Shown: piece by piece, positions 48,001 to 60,100 of the stretch
How positions within the stretch are numbered: the first letter of the stretch is position 1
How the letters are laid out: the number at the start of each line of letters is the position of its first letter
Assembly (NCBI RefSeq): GCF_019097595.1
Contig: NC_080732.1
Coordinates: forward strand, 7,656,905 to 7,720,904
Length of the DNA: 64,000 nt
From: Hemibagrus wyckioides
Lineage: Eukaryota > Chordata > Actinopteri > Siluriformes > Bagridae
Reading direction: 5' to 3'
Notes under the pieces: generated by a model
Told to the model about the DNA's origin: nothing
The model's database searches: none
What the model saw: only the letters and a program-made list of their open reading frames with translations
Made by a program: the position numbers and the translations under genes

Positions 48001-50157
48001 ACTGGGCTATGGACACTATGTATGATTTTTGTTTTTTACAGAAATAAAAGAATCGAAATACTACTGTTGATAAAAAACTAAGAAAAGATTCAGTGCTACT
48101 AAAATGACACTGTAAATGCAATGTAGAAACATTGTTTATTTTTAAAAGAAAACACACATTTGTTAATTTTTGCCTTATATATTCCCTTAGATCATGGCAT
48201 GATGTCACTTAAATCGTTTCTGACTGAAATATTTCATGTGGAAACCTATTCTCAGGTGGGCAGGAGGCTGAGAGCTGTGAGAACAGGAATGGAGCAGCCA
48301 GCGCAGTGTTACACGTCGAAGAGTCTGACAATATGGAGAAAATCAACCACCAGCGAATCAAAAGCAAGAACAAGAAACACACAGAGACGCGTCACATCCA
48401 GACAGGTACTGCAAAATTGATTCGGACGTGTTCAGGAGTTTCTGTGCCATCCGCAGCAACATCTTCGACCTCAAATCGGCCGTATTTGGAGCAGAACTCA
48501 GTCAGACGAGGTGTATCTATGCTTATCGGAGCTAAGACCCCAACGTTATTGGGAGAGGAAGATCTAGTGTAGCTTAAATGAGATGAGAGTTATCACAATA
48601 TGTTGGCAAACTAACCAAAAATGCAGCTGTGCTTTAGTATTGATTTAGGTATCTCGCAAGAATAAAATTTCAAACACTCTGCCACTGTTGTCTCTAGATG
48701 ATGCACTCCAACATGACACTGGCCAGTGGCAACACGCTGAAAGTTGAAACTTCTCTTTTTCGGCTTGAATGTGCAAAAGTTTCTTTGGGCAGTCTGTTTG
48801 ACTCCCGTATGAGGGACAAGTGTCATTTCCTGTGTGAAGCTATTTACTCTGGTTGTATTGTTTTGAGATTGTGAACTCCATTCCAACCCTAAACTGCTTT
48901 CTCTTTGTATTTTCCTCCTCAGCAATTATCATTGGTCCATATGGACAGCCTCTCACAGTGTATCCGTGCATGCTGTGTGGAAAGAAATTTAAATCGCGAG
49001 GTTTCCTGAAGCGTCACACCAAGAACCATCATCAGGATGTCATAAGCAAGAAGAAGTACCAGTGTACAGACTGTGAATTCACCACCAACAAGAAAGTCAG
49101 TCTCCACAACCACATGGAGAGCCACAAACTGAGCAGCAAGAGCGCACCGTTCGAGTGTGAAACGTGCGGCAATGAGTTCCACCAGCAGGCGGCACTTATC
49201 TCTCACCGGCTCCAGCACCATTACAGAGAGCCGAAGCTGCAGATTCCGCCGCCCGCTACAAAAATGCACAGCTGCAAGTTCTGCGAATATGAAACGGCCG
49301 AGCAGGGACTTCTTAACCGGCACTTACTGGCCGTACACAGCAAAAACTTCCCTCACATCTGTGTGGAGTGCGGGAAGGGCTTCCGGCACCCTTCTGAGCT
49401 CAAGAAGCACATGAGAACTCACACTGGGGAAAAGCCGTACTCGTGCCTGTACTGCAGCTACAAATCGGCCGACTCGTCCAACCTGAAGACGCACGTGAAG
49501 ACGAAGCACAGCAAAGAGACGCCGCACAAGTGCGAGCGCTGCTTCCAGACCTTCGCCGATCCCGAGGAGCTCCAGCAGCACACGCTCGCGCACGAGGAGG
49601 AAGCCAAGAGCCACCAGTGCATGCACTGCGAGCATCGCAGCTCCAACTCCAGTGACCTAAAGCGCCATGTCATTTCCGTTCACACTAAAGAATATCCACA
49701 TAAGTGCGACACGTGTGGAAAAGGCTTCCACCGGCCCTCTGAGCTCAAAAAGCACTCAGCCGCTCACAAGGCCAAAAAACTGCACCAGTGTCGCCACTGC
49801 AGCTTCAGGATCGCAGATCCGTTCGTGCTCAGCCGCCACATCCTGTCTAGCCACACCAAAGAAACGCAACAGCAAACGCCATTCTCGGACAAAAAAGGCC
49901 TGAAGAAGGCATTTGTTCTGAGTGCTCACGGAGGGAAAAAGGTTTTGGCCAAAGTGCACAGGGAGCGCAGGGTGTATCAGTGTCAGTATTGCGATTACAG
50001 CACAGGAGACGCCTCTGGCTTTAAGAGACACGTCATCTCCATCCACACCAAGGATTACCCACATCGCTGCGATTTCTGCTCCAAGGGCTTCCGCAGACCA
50101 TCTGAGAAAAACCAGCACATCGCACGCCATCACAAAGACATGATGGCATCTGTGTGA
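45054..50157 (+). CDS. zfx: Zinc finger X-chromosomal-type protein (ZFX)
   Basis: A nuclear transcription activator with an acidic N-terminal domain and C-terminal C2H2 zinc fingers. Seven coding exons, 45054-45120, 45344-45649, 45815-45970, 46104-46235, 47721-47855, 48256-48405 and 48923-50157, join in frame to 726 residues (human ZFX has 805). MDEDV starts the protein. Family landmarks in the acidic part are [32 protein letters not shown] and EVYMEVVV, then [16 protein letters not shown] opens the finger array. Twelve intact fingers are seen. The segment matching finger 11 (about residues 629-667) has lost its cysteines. Finger 3 is present ([20 protein letters not shown]), which favours ZFX over the paralogue ZNF711. 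The klhl15-eif2s3-zfx order matches human Xp22.11. AATAAA occurs at 50336-50341; longer 3' UTR forms are possible. Confidence 0.95.
46480..46690. repeat. Interspersed repeat in a zfx intron
   Basis: The segments 'ggttgccacagcagacaatc', 'tttacgccggatacacttcc' and 'accggcactgagagttgact' are parts of a repeat common in fish genomes. No coding content. Confidence 0.55.
46700..47480 (-). mobile_element. DNA-transposon relic in a zfx intron
   Basis: The stretch 'gatgctacctccaccgtgct' and following text resemble, on the minus strand, the catalytic part of a Tc1-like transposase (a His-Gly-Gly-type segment). It is heavily decayed. Superfamily assignment is tentative. Confidence 0.4.
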
Positions 50158-52474
50158 TGTTAGACATCCTGACTGGAGTGTACGGGGTGTGCGATATGGC
50201 AGGGAGAAAAGAGGCATCATAATTTTTAGTTTCACAGAAAATTTTTTTGCCTAACAGCATAACTGTAAAATTGAGTTGAACTTTTTTTAAATTTAAAATT
50301 GAAGTGTTTATGAAGTGACGCTATTTACCAAGAAGAATAAAAGGAAAAAATTAGTTATATATATAGATTTTAACATCCAATGAACGACTTGTTACTGCGA
50401 GTAACGTTGCACTTTGTTAAGTATTGCTCATGATATTGATGCCATATCGTCACATCGCACACCCCTAGCAGAGTCCTCTGTTTTAGCGGCTTCTTGTTTA
50501 GTCACGTTGATCATGCTAACACCAAGAACATGTGTAGTGTAGAGATAGTGCCCTAACATTGTCCCTGTGTTCCATTTTTTTTTTTTTTTAACGTTCCTTT
50601 TTCTAATCATTATAATTCCGCCACCTCGTTCTGTAGGAGTGGGCGGTGACACTAGGTATATGGTAATATTCACAACAGCGTATTAGAAGCAGGTAATGGA
50701 ATACAGATATCTGCTAATACTGCAGTGTATGTGTGTGTGTGCTTACCACAGGAGAGAATTTCAACATTTCCCAGTACTGAAAAAAGGTCAGATTATGAGG
50801 GAAGGAAGGAAGGAAGGAATGGTGTAAAATATCTCCCCTGTCAATCATATTAATGCCAGCCAATCACAGCAGAAAAAGTCTTTTTCTAAACGTTTAGTAA
50901 TGAAATTTATCAACTTTCATTGAATTCTAGGAAGCTTGCTGTTCTTTAGTCAGTACGTGGAAATGTGCAGATGATCTTTTGCGGTTTTGTTGAACACACA
51001 TACACTACAGATGAGGTGGCGATTATGCCCTCAATCCAGAGGGATTCACATTTCCATCAAACGCTTATGAAGTAAACCGATTTATGGAATTGCCTTGTAT
51101 AACATAATCAACCTTTGAGACGTTTAAGCGTTTGTGCTAAACGTTGCACTGTATTCAGTTCACACTGCCGACAGAAAGAGGTCCTGAAACAAACTTGATG
51201 GGGAAAGTTTGATTTGATGATTATGTTCCTGGACTAATTTTTTTTTTTTTGTTGTTCTTGTTTTAAAGGCACATTCTTGCTATTTTAAAACCCTCACAAT
51301 TGAGCTTTCTGTTAAATTATAAAGAGGGGTTTCTTGCACAAAGTCAAATTAAGAGACTGACTGCTCTGATGTTAAAATCAAGCTATAGTAGCTTTGTTTA
51401 TGCTATAAGTATGATAATTAAAACCAGAGTACCGTTCAATCACAAGCAGCCCTGAGCTCTTCCCGTATTAAAATGTCTCCATTTCAGGAAACGGTCTACA
51501 TGTAGCAACAATTTTTAAGCTAGCAGTCAGGATGCACCAGTTTCATCTCATATTAATAAGTCAGACCTCTTCCATCTTGGCAACATATTTTGCATGACAT
51601 TTCTTAAGTCAGGGAACTTTTACGTAGTCAGAATAACAGCCACAGCACTGATCAGATCAGAGTCGTCTTTCAGGACGATATTATAATGAGCCTGGCGATG
51701 GTTTTTATGCCATCCTACCTGCAGATGCACATGCAAGGCGACATTACACCCACCATGCTAGCAAAAATTCTTTGGTCATATAATGCAATAACACCGACTT
51801 CATCTCAGATACAGAAAATCTACTAAAAACGAGGAGTTATCTTAGAAGCTAGGCACCATATATTCTAATTTGTCTGTATTTATTTAGTCCATTAATATTG
51901 AAATCATGACTGTGTTTAAATTTGGCAGTTTTTAGATGCGTGTGTGTGAATGTGTGGGGGGCTGGGTGGGGCTTGGGTTTGAATGAAATATTAGTTGTTA
52001 AACCATTAATGGATGACTAAAGCCACCTACACGGAAGATCTAAAGTATTTATATCACAATAAATTTATCACAGCTCACAAGATTATCATGACATATCAGT
52101 GTGACATGTCTTAACTAAGGACCCTTAGCAGACACCTGTCCTTCTTATTCTACCAATTCTATCTAGGCTGCTTGCATCTGAAATAGATTTTAAGTACAGA
52201 ATAATCATGTTAAGGGGACTGACCAGGGCCTTTTGTCTATAAACGTGTAGAGGAATGATGCACATGATTCTCACAAAATCTAATGTATAACTTTGAATAG
52301 GTATATCCCGAAAGACCTTGTGTACATATATAACTTTTGTAAATACAGAATTATTAAAAAAAAATAGACTATTTTGTGTCTGACTATTTTGTGTTTGACG
52401 TTCACGAAGTCTGAGTTCTAGTTCGAGTTAGTTTTAGTAGAAGGTAAACGCAACTGAGTCACCTCACTCACATA
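50158..52474. other. zfx 3' UTR and downstream intergenic DNA
   Basis: AT-rich and without recognisable exons. An early AATAAA is at 50336-50341 and further AATAAA occurs near 52058; the zfx 3' UTR may extend well into this stretch. A (GGAA)n run lies at about 50798-50817. Confidence 0.4.
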
Positions 52475-52529
52475 AACTATATGGCCAAAAGTATTCGGAC
52501 ATAACATTTGGATCATAACCTTGTAACGT

Positions 52530-53385
52530 TCAATTTTTCAGTTCAGTTTATTTGTATAGTTACTATTTTGTTTCTTTCATTTCATTGTCTGTACCGCTTA
52601 TCCGATCTGTGCTCGGGTCACGGGGAGCCTGTGCGTCACACAGGATCTCGGGCGTCATTGGGCATCAAGGCAGGATACACCATGGACAGAGTGCCAACCC
52701 ATCACAGGGCACACACACACACACACACATTCACTACAGGCAATTTAGAGACTCCAATCAGCCTAGTAGCATGTCTTTGGACTGTGGGAGGAAACCCACC
52801 AAGCATGGGGAGAACATGCAAACTCCACACACACAGTGAGCGGGCGTGAGACTCCAACCCAGGACACTGGAGGTGTGAGGTGAACGTGCGAACCACTAAG
52901 CCATTAAGTTACTATTTTGTCCCTATCTCTAATGAGCAAGCCTGTGGCAATGGTGCCAAGGAAAAACTCCCTGAGATGATATGAGGAAGAAACCTTGAGA
53001 GGAACCAGGCTCAGAAGGGAACCTCATCCTCATTTGGGTGACACTGGACAGCAAACGATGCAAATGCAAACAATTTCCCCTCTACAACAGCAACCAAGAG
53101 CCCCCCGAGGAACCACCAGGCCAGTGCAGCCTCCGAGCTCATCACAGACTTAACACTAATTCCTTGCTGTCACAAGCTGACAGATGCAACGGCAGTTCAG
53201 TGACGGGGTGATAGTCTCAAAGTGGTTCTATCCACAGCAGTCCCCTGGGTCACAGGCTGTCAACGCAGATATATCCAAAGCAGCAGTGAGCACCACCAAA
53301 CGACGAGACTCCAACCAGGGGTAGAGCGTCTGGATGGATGAGGCATGTCCAGAGTAGTCACACTAACATTCCAACAAACTGTTGG
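52530..53385 (+). repeat. Interspersed repeat with its own nested SINE
   Basis: It starts near 'ttcagtttatttgtatag' and continues, after an insertion, with 'tgccaaggaaaaactccctg' and 'ggaagaaaccttgagaggaa'. A second copy without the insertion is at 54440-54875. Confidence 0.7.
52572..52906 (+). mobile_element. SINE-like insertion with 14-bp target duplication
   Basis: The 335-bp segment is bracketed by identical direct repeats agttactattttgt (52558-52571 and 52907-52920), so the host repeat is restored when it is removed. Its body holds a widely shared fish sequence ('gtgggaggaaacccaccaag', 'ggggagaacatgcaaactcc') and a CA run. Target duplications of this length indicate retrotransposition. 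A related copy in the opposite sense is near 58215-58520. Confidence 0.8.
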
Positions 53386-53394
53386 CACAGAGGA

Positions 53395-53630
53395 GGAAGC
53401 ACGCAGTAGTGGCTCAATTGGTTAAGGCTCTGAGTTGTTGACCGGGGTTCAAGCCCCACTGTCGGGCAGTTGAGCAATGCCCTTAACCCTCTCTGCTCCA
53501 GGGGCGCTGTATCATAGCTGCCCATGTACTCTGACCCCAACTTCCACAGCTGGGATATGCGAAGAAAAGCATTCCACTGTGCTGTAATTTATGTGTGGGA
53601 ATAATAAAGACTTCCTGCCCTTCAATTTTT
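53395..53630 (+). mobile_element. tRNA-derived SINE
   Basis: The head has A-box-like 'tggctcaattggttaaggct' and B-box-like 'ggggttcaagccccac'. The body 'gcccttaaccctctctgctc' / 'caggggcgctgtatcatagc' is shared with the inverted copy in eif2s3 intron 6 (38405-38655). It ends in a T-rich tail near 53630. Confidence 0.75.
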
Positions 53631-53796
53631 CTTCTTCTCATGGGCACAAGAATAAGCGCAAATTCACACTAGTTAAAAGCCTTCCCAGAAGAGCAGAGGC
53701 TGTTTTAACAACAATTGGCAGACCAACTCTGTGTTAATTCACATAGTGTTGGAATGGGATGTTCAGTGGTCAGTTGTTTTTTAGTCATATAGTGTA

Positions 53797-54062
53797 ACAG
53801 AAATATCACATTAACTATTTTAACCTGAATTTTGCATGTCCAGAAATACAGTCATGTTTTAAACATAAAAGACATACAATTACATAGCTGATTGAAATGA
53901 TCTCAGGTTACCTCTTATCAAATTTATAACCTCGGCATTGCCATTTAATCAAACTTTGAAGAAAATTGTTTTATTCATTTTATCCACAAAATCTTCCTGT
54001 GTTAAAACCCTCCCCGCAAAAAACAACAACAACAAATGACAGAAATTCTGAGTTTGACCATC
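53797..54062. other. Intergenic DNA downstream of c8g
   Basis: No exon or repeat recognised between the MITE end and the c8g poly(A) signal. Confidence 0.4.
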
Positions 54063-54068
54063 TTTATT
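54063..54068 (-). promoter_or_regulatory. c8g poly(A) signal
   Basis: TTTATT on the plus strand is AATAAA on the minus strand, 76 bp beyond the proposed c8g stop codon. It supports the placement of the last, very short coding exon. Confidence 0.6.
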
Positions 54069-54143
54069 ATTTCTATCATACATCTGAGCTTGTTTCTTGT
54101 GCTCAGGGTTATAATGAAGCGGTCATCCACAGACGTCTCCTGC

Positions 54144-57100
54144 TCAGGTCATTACTGAAAGAGAGAAAATAAGAGAATAATTATTTCCAAGTAGAACTGC
54201 TGTTTCCTAGTGGAACTATTACATACTCTCAATGACTGTTCTTCATCTCTAGTCCGTATACATAATATTCTATTCTATATTCTATATTCTAGTCATTATT
54301 ACATGTATGTATATTCAGTATACTTATATATAATCTCCCAGCAAACCACGGATCTTCAATAAAAGAAAAAAAGAGAATTGGACTGTCTTTATGAGGACGT
54401 TAAATAATGTATTGTACTGTGTTGATATCCAACACACAGACAAATTCAATTCAGTTCAATTCAATTAAATTTTATTTGTATAGCGCTTTTAATAATATTA
54501 ACCATTGTCTCTGTTTAAAATGTATATTTATCCCCGATGAGTAAACCTGAGGCATGGATGGCAAGAAAAAACTCCCTGAGATGAAATGAGGAAGAAACCT
54601 TGAGAGGAAACAGACTCAAAAGGGAAACCATCCTTATCTGGGTGACACCAGAGAGAGTGATAATAAATAATGTCCGTTCTACAACTGTATACAGTCAAGT
54701 GGAATCGTGTAACCAGGAGCTTTTGAGCAACTTATAAATCAGTGTATTTTCTGATTTTAACAGCAGATAAGAAGCAAGTGTTATAGTCTCCAAGTGATTT
54801 TATCCACAGCAGATTCAGCAAACAGCAAATTCAATAGAATAGAACATCTAACACCAGAACATTTTCTACACTTCATAGACTAAACAGACTTAGTGGTGGG
54901 GCATTTGTCGTGTGCCAGTGTCTACAGGGACTCTACTTCACATGCTCTGCAGCTGTCCAATTCTAAACGCTTTATTAAAATGCTATCGAAATAATCTCAA
55001 AAATTTCAGACTCATAGTGACTTTGATCCTAACATTTGGATATTGTCATCAGCTCACTTTACATGACTCATCATGAGAAGTATACTATATTGCCAAAAGT
55101 TTTGGGACATCTGCTTTCACATGCACATGAATGTAATATGGAGTTGCCTTGCCTTTTGCAGCTATAACAGCTCTTCTGGGAGAGCTTTCCACAAGGTTTA
55201 TGGAAGAATTTTTGACCAGTCCTCTAGAAGCGCATTTGTGAGGTCAGGCACTGATGTTGGTCGAGAAGGCCTGGCTTGCAGTCTCTGCTATAATTCATCC
55301 CAAAGGTGTTCTATCTGGTTGAGGTCAGGAGGTGCAGTTCCTCCACACCAAACTCGCTAATCCATGTTTTTATGAACCTTGCTTTGTGCACTGGGGTGCA
55401 GTCATGTTGGAACAGGAAGGGGTCATCCCCAAACTGTTCCCACAAAGTTGGGAGCATGAAATTGTCCAAAATGTCTTGGTAGGCTGAAGCATTAAGAGTT
55501 CCTTCCACTGGAACTAAGGGGCCAAGCCCAACCCCTGAATTCAATGATCAGGAGGGGTGTCCCAAAACTTTTGGTAATAGTCGATACACTGGATCAGTGA
55601 AGATGTATCCTATAATACTCCTGAGAAAATATTGTACTATTTTAACTTTGTATCTGGTCTCCTTTTCTTGACCTCTTCACTTACCACTGTTTGACCTTAA
55701 TCACTGACCGATTTATGTATTCAGTTGATTACTTCTTGATTTGAATATTCTCATCTACTTTATATCATTCATTGTATATCATGTATTTCCAACGTTAGCC
55801 ATGCCAAACAATTCTGAGTGATGTGTATTATAGGAATGGTAATGACAGAAAAAGATCCCTCTTACCAAGTGTGTGCTCCTTGTCTGCAGACTGACAAAAC
55901 CCTGAAAATGACAGTGAGTGAAAATAAAATTATTCAAGTCACTGAAAAGATTTCGTATTCAGACAGAAAATACACTTACCGTAAGTAGGAAACTGGAAAA
56001 TAACATCCAAGCCCAGATTTTGTTTATTTGCCATATCCTCAAATTTATCCACAATGTCTTCGGCGATCACTGGAGAGCGTCCTTTAGCACACAGGACGTT
56101 TCATTAAGATCTTACATGCCACATACTGCACCATTATACACTATTGTGCTCCACTTGTAAGTTTACTTTTGTAGTGAGGTTAAAAAAAGGCTATTTATGT
56201 AAGAATGGCTTTGCGATGTACCGTAGAGTTTAAATGTGAGCTTCTTCTCCCTCTTGTAGAGTAAAATGGCATAAGATTTGTAGTCTGTGTCTACAATGAG
56301 GATCTCAGTGTTCTTCACTGGCATTTTTGCTGTAGTAAGGATGCACAGAAAACACTAAACTTCATATAAATCCATTTCTGTTACAGAGTATGATATAAAA
56401 TGACACATATAGCTGTAAAATTTGGGGAAGAGTAAATTTCTTCCCTATAAAGAACTTTAGATTAGAATATATATACATATATATATATATAATATATATA
56501 TATATATTGCTGAAATGTTTGGGACGCCTTTACATGCACTTGGATGAAATATGAAGTTGGCCCGCCCTTTGCAGCTATAACAGCTTCACCTCTTCTAGGA
56601 AGGCTCTCCACAAGGTTTAGGAGTGTATTTGTGGGAATTTTTGACCATTCCACTAGAAGCGCATTTGTGAGGTCAGACACTGGTGTTGGATGAGAAGGCC
56701 TGGCTCACAGTCTCTATTCTAATTCATCCCAAAGGTGTTCTATCAGGTTGTACAGTTGTACATACAGTTGTACATACAGTTGTGTACATACAGTTATGTA
56801 CATACAGTATCGTAGAAGCCTAGGTAAGATGTTTGGGGGAAAGACTTTTTTGGTATATAAGGAATTGAGATTGAATCTTGAAGTTATAACAACTATGTAT
56901 GCAAATACACAAGCTTCAGTAATGTTTAATCTTCTCCATTTTTGTGGCTGCTTGCATGTTTATTAAGGAGAAAAATACTTCACACACATTACCTCTCAGT
57001 AGGAAGTTGCCCGCACTCTTTGTGGTCTCATAGTGCTGTTTAATCTCCCAACACTGAAAATTGCTAACAAAGAAAGGAAAGAACTTATATTCTGCTTTTC

Positions 57101-60100
57101 ACATTAAAATTATGTTGTACTCAGATTTGGACTTTAAAATGCAAAACACACGTCAGTCCTTAAATTACAATGAACAGATTAAGCAGTGTTAGATGAGTCG
57201 GTTCTTGCTGAAAAGACAGACGTGAGACATTTCAGAGTTCACTTCATTTCAGAGGGTTATTAAATAAAGATTCCTGACTATAAAGATTCCTGTTAATGCT
57301 AATCCAATAACATTGACAGCAGCTCTGTAGTTCCAACAATGATTAAAATCCCATTTTTTATATGAATAAACTCCTTCTACTTTGTTTCTATAGTAAGAAA
57401 TCATTCACAGTGGTTTGTAAAATGTCCATGCTTCATGGAAAAATGGACATGTCTAAAAAAAAATGACTAAAGTTCATCATTAAGAAAGACTTAAGGAGAC
57501 ACTTGTTTAACATTTATAGAAGGAGGCTCCAGTGTCCACACTTTGTGACAGTCAATATATTTTCCATCATCAGCTTGTCTCCCGGATAGAGACAGGAAAC
57601 AGGAGGGAACAACTGTTTATAGCTGCTATAGCTGATGCTTATAAATGCTTATAAATACTACAAACCGCTGAGATTTAAGAGAAATAAAACATCTGGGGAC
57701 ATTCCTGTAATAGGAAAATGATGAAGTGATATAGTCGCACTACCCTGGTATACCACCCCATAATTGATAGTGATATATCAACATTCCCTACAATGTTTTT
57801 CTTACATTTCTTACAAAACAATAAATAGCTTTTACAACATAATGAACACGTCAGATATTATTAGAATTGTCAGTATTAGTAGAATTTTCCACATTCTGGA
57901 TCCATTCTAGACATGTTGAACTTCAGTCAGATAGTGAACTGTTGAGCATTATGAGATTGTAACGACTGAAATATTGATCAAGTCCCCCCCATGTTTGGTT
58001 ACTGGTGCTAGGTCAAGCTTATGAACTCATGGTGATGCAGTCACTGGGGTAAGGAGATACTACATGTAATGCAAGGAGATCAGGCAGGTTTCAAGTAGAA
58101 GCCCACAGTAAAGCCTTTAGTATGCCTTAGAAATATAGACAATATTAATACTGTATATTTCAACACTGGGTAACTAACATGTAGCTATGGCTTGTGAAGT
58201 TTCTGCAGAGCTATTGTGGTTAAGGATTGTGAAATCGCTCCCCAAATAGCCTGTGAGCTCAGGCAACTGTCTGTGTGGTTTCCTATGGGTTCTCTGGTTT
58301 CCTCCTACCCACTAAAAACATTCCAATACGCATAGTGGCTGTTTTAAATTACACATGTGTGTGTGCATTGTGTCCTGCCATGTACAGTGTCATCCTTAGT
58401 GTATTGCATGGTGTCACACCCAGTGTTCCTGGAATTAGACCCAGACCAGGATGCAATTCTGACCAGGATAAAGCAGTTTCTAAAGAGTTATATATTCCTG
58501 CTTGGAATATATGTTCTCTCAGTTCTCAGTTTTCTCAGTCTACTTTATTTTCATTTGTCAGTCAATATTGAGGCTATATATATTGAGGACTGTCCAGCCC
58601 TTTTTTGCCTATGTTTGCCTATGTTTCTCTCTCTGTCTGTGTACCTGCTTACATGTCTCCCTAAGTGGAGAAACTGCAATGACTAGAGCGGTAAGAAAGA
58701 TAAGATGAGACTTGAAATAGATCAGTTTATGTCACGCACTGGACCTTGCACACAGCCAGGAATTTAGTCGCCTACAATGTTGATAAAACTTATTAACTAT
58801 CAAGTGCTACTAATTCCTATAGTAATATTGAAACTTCAGCTAACCCCTGATATTTACAGCGATTTGTTTGTTGAAATTCCACACACACCAGCATGAACAC
58901 TCTTAAATGGCTTCACATATTTTATACAATTCAATAAAACTTAAAAAACAAAATGATAGTAATTTAATTTCTAACAAAATGTGTACAATTGGCATCTTCA
59001 TATTTTTGAGGCTCAAAGTTAGACATGGGGAAAAAATGAGTAAAGCTAACCCATAATATCACATCAAATTTTTATCAAGCTTTTCACTGAGAAATACGAA
59101 CTATACAAGAGAAAATGAATCATCTTTTCCCTACATATTGTCTTTAGGAGAGTACAGCTATGATGGTGCTATGATAGTACTATATTTGTATATTTATGTT
59201 CAGTTTCTGCAAGTTAAAAATAATTTTTGCAAGTTTAATAATCAGAAAAGAGTAAAAAAAAACTCAGATACTTCAACACTGCCTCTGGTTTTCGTAATCC
59301 AAAAAGATGAATTAACATAATATTTCACAAAATTGGGTAAATGTCATATCTACCTGTAACACTGCTTTCTAACTGCTCGAGCACAAAATATCCATTAACA
59401 GTGTATTGTATATAAGGAATAAATCAAAACGAAGCATGCTGTTATAGGAAAATAATCAATGGCGGTGGTGTAATGATTTTTTTCCCATAATATTTCAATA
59501 ATGTTCTAATAATGTGTTTTACTTCTCCTATATGCCACAGCAATTAGCCAATGATAACAATTAATAATTAGTTAATCAACGAACATCAATCAGATTATTT
59601 GTTTACAGTCATGGCTAATGTAAAAAACTAACTAAGGAATTAAGTTAGTTCCTGTTTCACTTAAGTTACAGCAGATGTAGAAAAAGTCCCTCAGCCTCAA
59701 TTTTGTCTCTGCTTTTCAGCCTCTTAAAGTTGAAAAAGCTTGCCATGTTGCTAAGTATAAAGGCTTTCACAAACCTTACTGCTTTAATTCTGACCTAAAC
59801 ACAGTGCTGATAGTGGAGACTCCTTCCAAAAATGTAAAATGAACATATCCACATAGAGAACTTATCACTTATCACAAACAAATCTGTTCACACCCCTAAA
59901 CTAATACTTTTTTATTTTATTACACCACTCTGCTGGCTGAGTGCTGGCATGGCAAGTGGTATATCAACCAGATACAGACCAGGTCTGGAAGTGATGGCAC
60001 TGTATATATGATGGCATGCCAGATGTGGCCCGGTTATGGTTTGGTTTATGTGGCCCAGGTCTGTCCATGCCAGATGTGGCCCAGTGCTGGCCTTGTGCCA

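Larger units (their letters stand above)
52475..53794. mobile_element. Tc1-derived MITE (family A) blown apart by nested insertions
   Basis: The left end 'aactatatggccaaaagtat' (after TA) and right end 'ttagtcatatagtg' (53781-53794, before TA) belong to one MITE. The right arm keeps 'gccttcccagaagagcagag'. Between the two arms lie at least three other repeats. Confidence 0.65.

Noticed and set aside
47558..48208. A 216-codon minus-strand frame in the zfx region.
   Set aside because: It covers a zfx coding exon in antisense plus introns and has no domain-like content.
45054..50157. Whether this gene is the paralogue znf711 instead of zfx.
   Set aside because: Finger 3 is intact here, whereas ZNF711 lacks it; the N-terminus MDEDV and the klhl15-eif2s3 neighbourhood fit zfx.
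49756..50235. Long open frames on the strand opposite the zfx finger exon (also 48919-49323 and 49324-49635).
   Set aside because: They are antisense shadows of the C2H2 array with no domain or motif of their own.
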